NCBI GenBank assembly: GCA_046498185.1
Contig: JAWOBE010000195.1
Coordinates: 1 to 14,006 of the forward strand
Length of the DNA: 14,006 nt
Reading direction: 5' to 3'
Origin: CAYXDR01 sp046498185
GTDB taxonomy: Bacteria > Desulfobacterota > DSM-4660 > Desulfatiglandales > Desulfatiglandaceae
In this document: piece by piece, positions 11,390-14,006 of the stretch
Layout of the letters: each line of letters opens with the position of its first letter
Position numbering within the stretch: position 1 is the stretch's first letter
The notes under the pieces: generated by a model
Seen by the model: only the letters and a program-made list of their open reading frames with translations
Databases searched by the model: none
What the model was told of the DNA's origin: nothing
Program-made: the position numbers and the translations under genes

Positions 11390-12634
11390 ATGACAAAAAG
11401 GGTCGTTATAACAGGCTTGGGGATGGTGTCGCCCCTCGGAGTCGGGGTAAATGAAAATTGGGAAAATGCCTGCGCAGGAAAATCCGGCATAGGCAACATC
11501 ACCAAATTCGATGCCAGTGATTTTTCGTCGCAAGTGGCCGGGGAAGTGAAAGGATTCAACGCCGAGGACTATCTGGACAGACAGACGGTGCGCAGGTTTG
11601 ATGTTTTCATTCATTACGCGATGGCGGCCGCTCGAATGGCGATGGAAGATTCAGGGCTCAAAATCGACGCCGCAAATGCTTCCCGCGTCGGTTCGGTCAC
11701 CGGTACCGGCCTCGGCGGGCTGAGTATGCTTGAGAATTTTCATAGCATTCTCCTTGAGAAGGGACCTCGCAGAATCAGTCCTTTTTTCATCCCCGGAATA
11801 ATAGCGAATATGGTTCCGGGCCAGATCGCGATAGAATTCGGGGCAAGAGGTCCGAATCTGTCGATAGAAACAGCCTGTGCAGCAAGCTGTCACGCATTGG
11901 GCGAAAGCTACAGAATGATCAAGGAAGGCATCGCCGATGCCATGATCACCGGGGGGGCGGAAGCGGTTATAACTCCCTTGGCGGTTGGTGGCTTTTGCTC
12001 GATGCGGGCATTGTCTACGAGAAACGATGAACCGGAGAAATCTTCCCGTCCGTTCGAACGCGATCGAGACGGCTTCATAATGGGCGAAGGCGCCGGAATT
12101 CTCATTCTTGAAGAACTGACTTCGGCACTGGACAGGGGCGCTCACATCTATGCGGAGGTGGGAGGATACGGGCTCAGTGCTGATGCATACCATGTTTCGG
12201 CGCCGGACCCGGAGGGTGCGGGTGCAGTAAGCTGTATCAAAATGGCGATCGAAAGCGCGGGCATTGCGCCGGAGGACGTAGACTACATCAATGCTCACGG
12301 AACATCGACGGTACTTAATGATTTGTCGGAAACCGTGGCAATAAAAAAGGTGTTCGGCGAACATGCATACAAACTTGCGATCAGCTCCACGAAATCAATG
12401 ACCGGGCATCTTCTGGGTGCGGCCGGGGGTGTGGAGGCTGTTTTTACAGCCTTGACGATTCGTCGGGGAATCATACCGCCGACGATTAATTATGAAACGC
12501 CGGATCCAGAATGTGACCTCGACTATGTTCCTAATGAGTTTCGGAAAGCGGATGTTCGTGTCGCTTTGAGTAATTCATTCGGATTTGGTGGAACCAATGC
12601 ATGTATCTTGTTGAAGGCCTATGAAAATGAATGA
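11390..12634 (+). CDS. fabF: 3-oxoacyl-[acyl-carrier-protein] synthase II (FabF)
   Basis: This 414-residue condensing enzyme has the catalytic triad at exactly the E. coli FabF positions: C163 in ETACAASCHA, H303 in NAHGTST and H340 in KSMTGHLLGA, with K335 also conserved and the gating loop SFGFGGTNA (396-404). It elongates acyl-ACP using malonyl-ACP. The frame opens at 11297, but the ATG at 11390 has AGGAAGGA (11377-11384) five bases upstream and yields MTKRVVITGLG, the standard start. No fabH is nearby, so chain initiation must be encoded elsewhere or handled differently. It is followed by rpiB 19 bp later. Confidence 0.96.
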   Translation: MTKRVVITGLGMVSPLGVGVNENWENACAGKSGIGNITKFDASDFSSQVAGEVKGFNAEDYLDRQTVRRFDVFIHYAMAAARMAMEDSGLKIDAANASRVGSVTGTGLGGLSMLENFHSILLEKGPRRISPFFIPGIIANMVPGQIAIEFGARGPNLSIETACAASCHALGESYRMIKEGIADAMITGGAEAVITPLAVGGFCSMRALSTRNDEPEKSSRPFERDRDGFIMGEGAGILILEELTSALDRGAHIYAEVGGYGLSADAYHVSAPDPEGAGAVSCIKMAIESAGIAPEDVDYINAHGTSTVLNDLSETVAIKKVFGEHAYKLAISSTKSMTGHLLGAAGGVEAVFTALTIRRGIIPPTINYETPDPECDLDYVPNEFRKADVRVALSNSFGFGGTNACILLKAYENE

Positions 12635-12653
12635 TAACAGGAGAAACGGTGAA

Positions 12654-13100
12654 GTGATTAAACTGGCACTGGGTTCCGATCACGCCGGCTTCGGATTAAA
12701 AAAGATCTGCATTGACTATCTTACCGGACGTGGCTGGATCGAGGTCACGGATTTAGGAGTTCACGGAACCGAATCCTCGGATTACCCCGCAGTGGCCCAT
12801 GAAGTGGCGCTGGGCGTCGCCGAAGGACTGTACGACAGGGCCGTGCTTATTTGCGGCACCGGTATCGGTATGAGTATAACAGCCAACAAGCACAAGGGGG
12901 CACGTGCGGCGCTTTGCCATAACCTCTATACGGTCAGGATGGCCAGGATGCACAACGACGCCAATATCCTGGCCTTCGGGAGCCGGGTTATCGGTGATGG
13001 TCTTGCGATGGAGATGGTGGACCTGTTTCTGAATACCTCGTTTGAAGGGGGCCGGCATAAGAAGCGTGTGGACATGATAGAACCCCCGCGTCGCCTTTAA
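12654..13100 (+). CDS. rpiB: Ribose-5-phosphate isomerase B
   Basis: This 148-residue protein has the RpiB/LacAB features: SDHAG (8-12, D9/H10), catalytic C67 in CGTGIGMS, and H100 in the MARMHNDANILAFG block. All are one off the E. coli RpiB numbering (C66, H99). It interconverts ribose-5-phosphate and ribulose-5-phosphate. Two in-frame ATGs (12621 and 12627) lie upstream inside fabF. The GTG at 12654 is preceded by AGGAG (12639-12643) ten bases away and gives MIKLALGSDHAG, the typical start, so I chose it. If the ATG at 12621 is used, the gene overlaps fabF by 14 bp. Confidence 0.92.
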   Translation: MIKLALGSDHAGFGLKKICIDYLTGRGWIEVTDLGVHGTESSDYPAVAHEVALGVAEGLYDRAVLICGTGIGMSITANKHKGARAALCHNLYTVRMARMHNDANILAFGSRVIGDGLAMEMVDLFLNTSFEGGRHKKRVDMIEPPRRL

Positions 13101-13116
13101 AATATGGCTTATACGG

Positions 13117-13135
13117 CAGCGGATTCAAGCCGCTG
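13117..13135. other. Small hairpin after rpiB
   Basis: CAGCGG (13117-13122) and CCGCTG (13130-13135) form a 6-bp stem with a 7-nt loop in the 83-bp gap between rpiB and the deaminase gene. No T-run follows at once, so it is a poor terminator and may be a REP-like remnant. Confidence 0.35.
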
Positions 13136-13183
13136 TCCCCGCCTGCCGCCCGCCTTTATTTTAAATTCAGGAGAGGAATTTTT

Positions 13184-13630
13184 TTGGCACGACCTTCCTG
13201 GAATGAATATTTCATGTCTATTGCCGAACTGGTGGCCACTCGGTCCACATGCCTGCGTCGGCACGTCGGGGCTGTTCTCGTCAAGGACAGGCGCATTCTC
13301 GCAACAGGGTACAACGGTGCGCCTGCAGGCATCAGGCATTGTGAAGAAACAGGCTGCCTTAGACAAAAGCTTTCAGTCCCGTCCGGGCAGCGGCATGAGC
13401 TGTGCCGGGGTCTTCATGCAGAGCAAAACGCGATAATTCAGGCTTCCTACCATGGAATTTCGATCGCAGGCTCGACGCTGTACTGCACTGACCAGCCTTG
13501 TATAATTTGTTCCAAGATGCTTATCAATGCCGGGATTTCCGATATTTTTTTCCTGAATCCATATGATGACCCCCTTGCGGAGGAGATGCTCGAGGAGGCT
13601 GGTATACGGCTTGTGAGGTGGAAAAAATGA
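13184..13630 (+). CDS. comEB: Deoxycytidylate (dCMP) deaminase family protein
   Basis: This 148-residue cytidine/deoxycytidylate deaminase has the zinc site H78-A-E80 and P105-C106-x-x-C109; the glutamate is the proton shuttle. An N-terminal ARPSWNEYF block and the GYNGAPAG segment (42-49) match ComEB/dCMP deaminases, which supply dUMP for thymidylate synthesis. Additional Cys/His residues (C53, C58, H71, C74) may hold a second zinc, as in phage T4-type enzymes. The start is TTG at 13184, supported by AGGAGAGG (13169-13176); no ATG gives a complete N-terminus. Its stop overlaps the nrdR start (ATGA), showing translational coupling with the regulator of ribonucleotide reductase. Confidence 0.9.
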   Translation: MARPSWNEYFMSIAELVATRSTCLRRHVGAVLVKDRRILATGYNGAPAGIRHCEETGCLRQKLSVPSGQRHELCRGLHAEQNAIIQASYHGISIAGSTLYCTDQPCIICSKMLINAGISDIFFLNPYDDPLAEEMLEEAGIRLVRWKK

Positions 13631-14006
13631 AATGCCCGTATTGCGGTGAAATCGACAACAAGGTGATCGATTCCAGGCTTAGCAAAGACAGCCGCGCTAT
13701 ACGGAGGCGCCGCTGTTGCCTTCAATGCGGTCGCAGGTTTACCACATATGAAAAACTGGAAGAAGTGCTTCCGATGGTGGTGAAAAAGGACGGCCGCCGA
13801 GAACCTTTCGACCTCGGGAAAATTACACGGGGAATCCGCATGGCCTGCCAGAAGAGATCGATAAGTGTCACCAGCATTGATGAATTCGTCGATTCACTCG
13901 AGGTTTACTTCCAGGAGCTTGGGCGCAAAGAGGTCGACAGTTCGGAGATCGGCGAAAGGGTTATAGGTAAGCTCCGTGAGTGGGACGAGGTCGCCTATGT
14001 GCGATT
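13627..14006 (+). CDS. nrdR: Transcriptional repressor NrdR (3' end beyond window)
   Basis: About 126 residues are visible of a family usually near 150. The N-terminus MKCPYCG with C3/C6 and C31/C34 (CLQCGRRFTTYE) is the zinc ribbon. An ATP-cone begins around residue 50 (VVKKDGRREPFDLGKI). NrdR senses ATP/dATP and represses ribonucleotide reductase genes by binding NrdR boxes. An extra cysteine (C30) sits next to C31 where Glu is usual. The ATG overlaps the stop of the deaminase gene. The gene runs off the right end of the window. Confidence 0.95.
   Translation, partial: MKCPYCGEIDNKVIDSRLSKDSRAIRRRRCCLQCGRRFTTYEKLEEVLPMVVKKDGRREPFDLGKITRGIRMACQKRSISVTSIDEFVDSLEVYFQELGRKEVDSSEIGERVIGKLREWDEVAYVR

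Noticed and set aside
11651..12364. Minus-strand open frame of 237 codons inside fabF
   Set aside because: Shadow of fabF, whose full catalytic triad is intact on the plus strand.

Overview
The window looks like chromosomal DNA from a deltaproteobacterium-like organism (Desulfobacterota or a neighbour). This rests on the fatty-acid/nrdR housekeeping gene order, the protein sequences and the abundant short intergenic repeats. It is an inference, because there is no rRNA or other decisive marker. No complete transposase, phage, CRISPR array, tRNA or rRNA gene was seen.

Left part (1-1836, + strand): a sigma70-like promoter precedes a short three-gene run. It encodes a 100-residue half-ferritin of the encapsulated-ferritin type, a gamma-class carbonic anhydrase-like hexapeptide protein, and an FMN-binding protein of the pyridoxamine-phosphate-oxidase/NimA type. 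A repeat-rich spacer (1837-2371) follows. Next comes a lone minus-strand HAD phosphatase resembling a soluble P-type ATPase domain (2372-2842), a strong hairpin, and a 131-bp MITE-like element with inverted ends and a 6-bp flanking duplication.

Middle (3275-6882, + strand): a tight operon of MoxR-type AAA+ ATPase, DUF58 protein and polytopic DUF4129 membrane protein. It resembles the widespread MoxR-DUF58-TgpA arrangement, but the third protein has no visible transglutaminase domain. It is followed by about 1.1 kb of non-coding DNA made almost entirely of nested repeats (6883-8021). These are related to those at 1837-2371, so the HAD/MoxR segment is bracketed by direct repeats about 5.5 kb apart.

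Right part (8022-14006, + strand): a good promoter (7936-7963) leads into yceD(DUF177)-rpmF-plsX-fabG-acpP, then a 385-bp structured gap, then fabF-rpiB, a dCMP deaminase gene and nrdR (cut by the window end). PlsX, FabG, ACP and FabF act together in fatty acid and phospholipid synthesis. RpiB, dCMP deaminase and NrdR serve pentose and deoxynucleotide metabolism. fabH and fabD, which usually sit between plsX and fabG, and glyA, often found between rpiB and the deaminase gene, are absent here.

The most unusual content is non-coding. There is a family of imperfect-palindromic elements with a REP-like hairpin whose two copies show compensatory base changes. There are also in-phase 6-bp and 7-bp tandem repeats, a MITE-like element, and a 128-bp block closed by perfect 12-bp inverted repeats.
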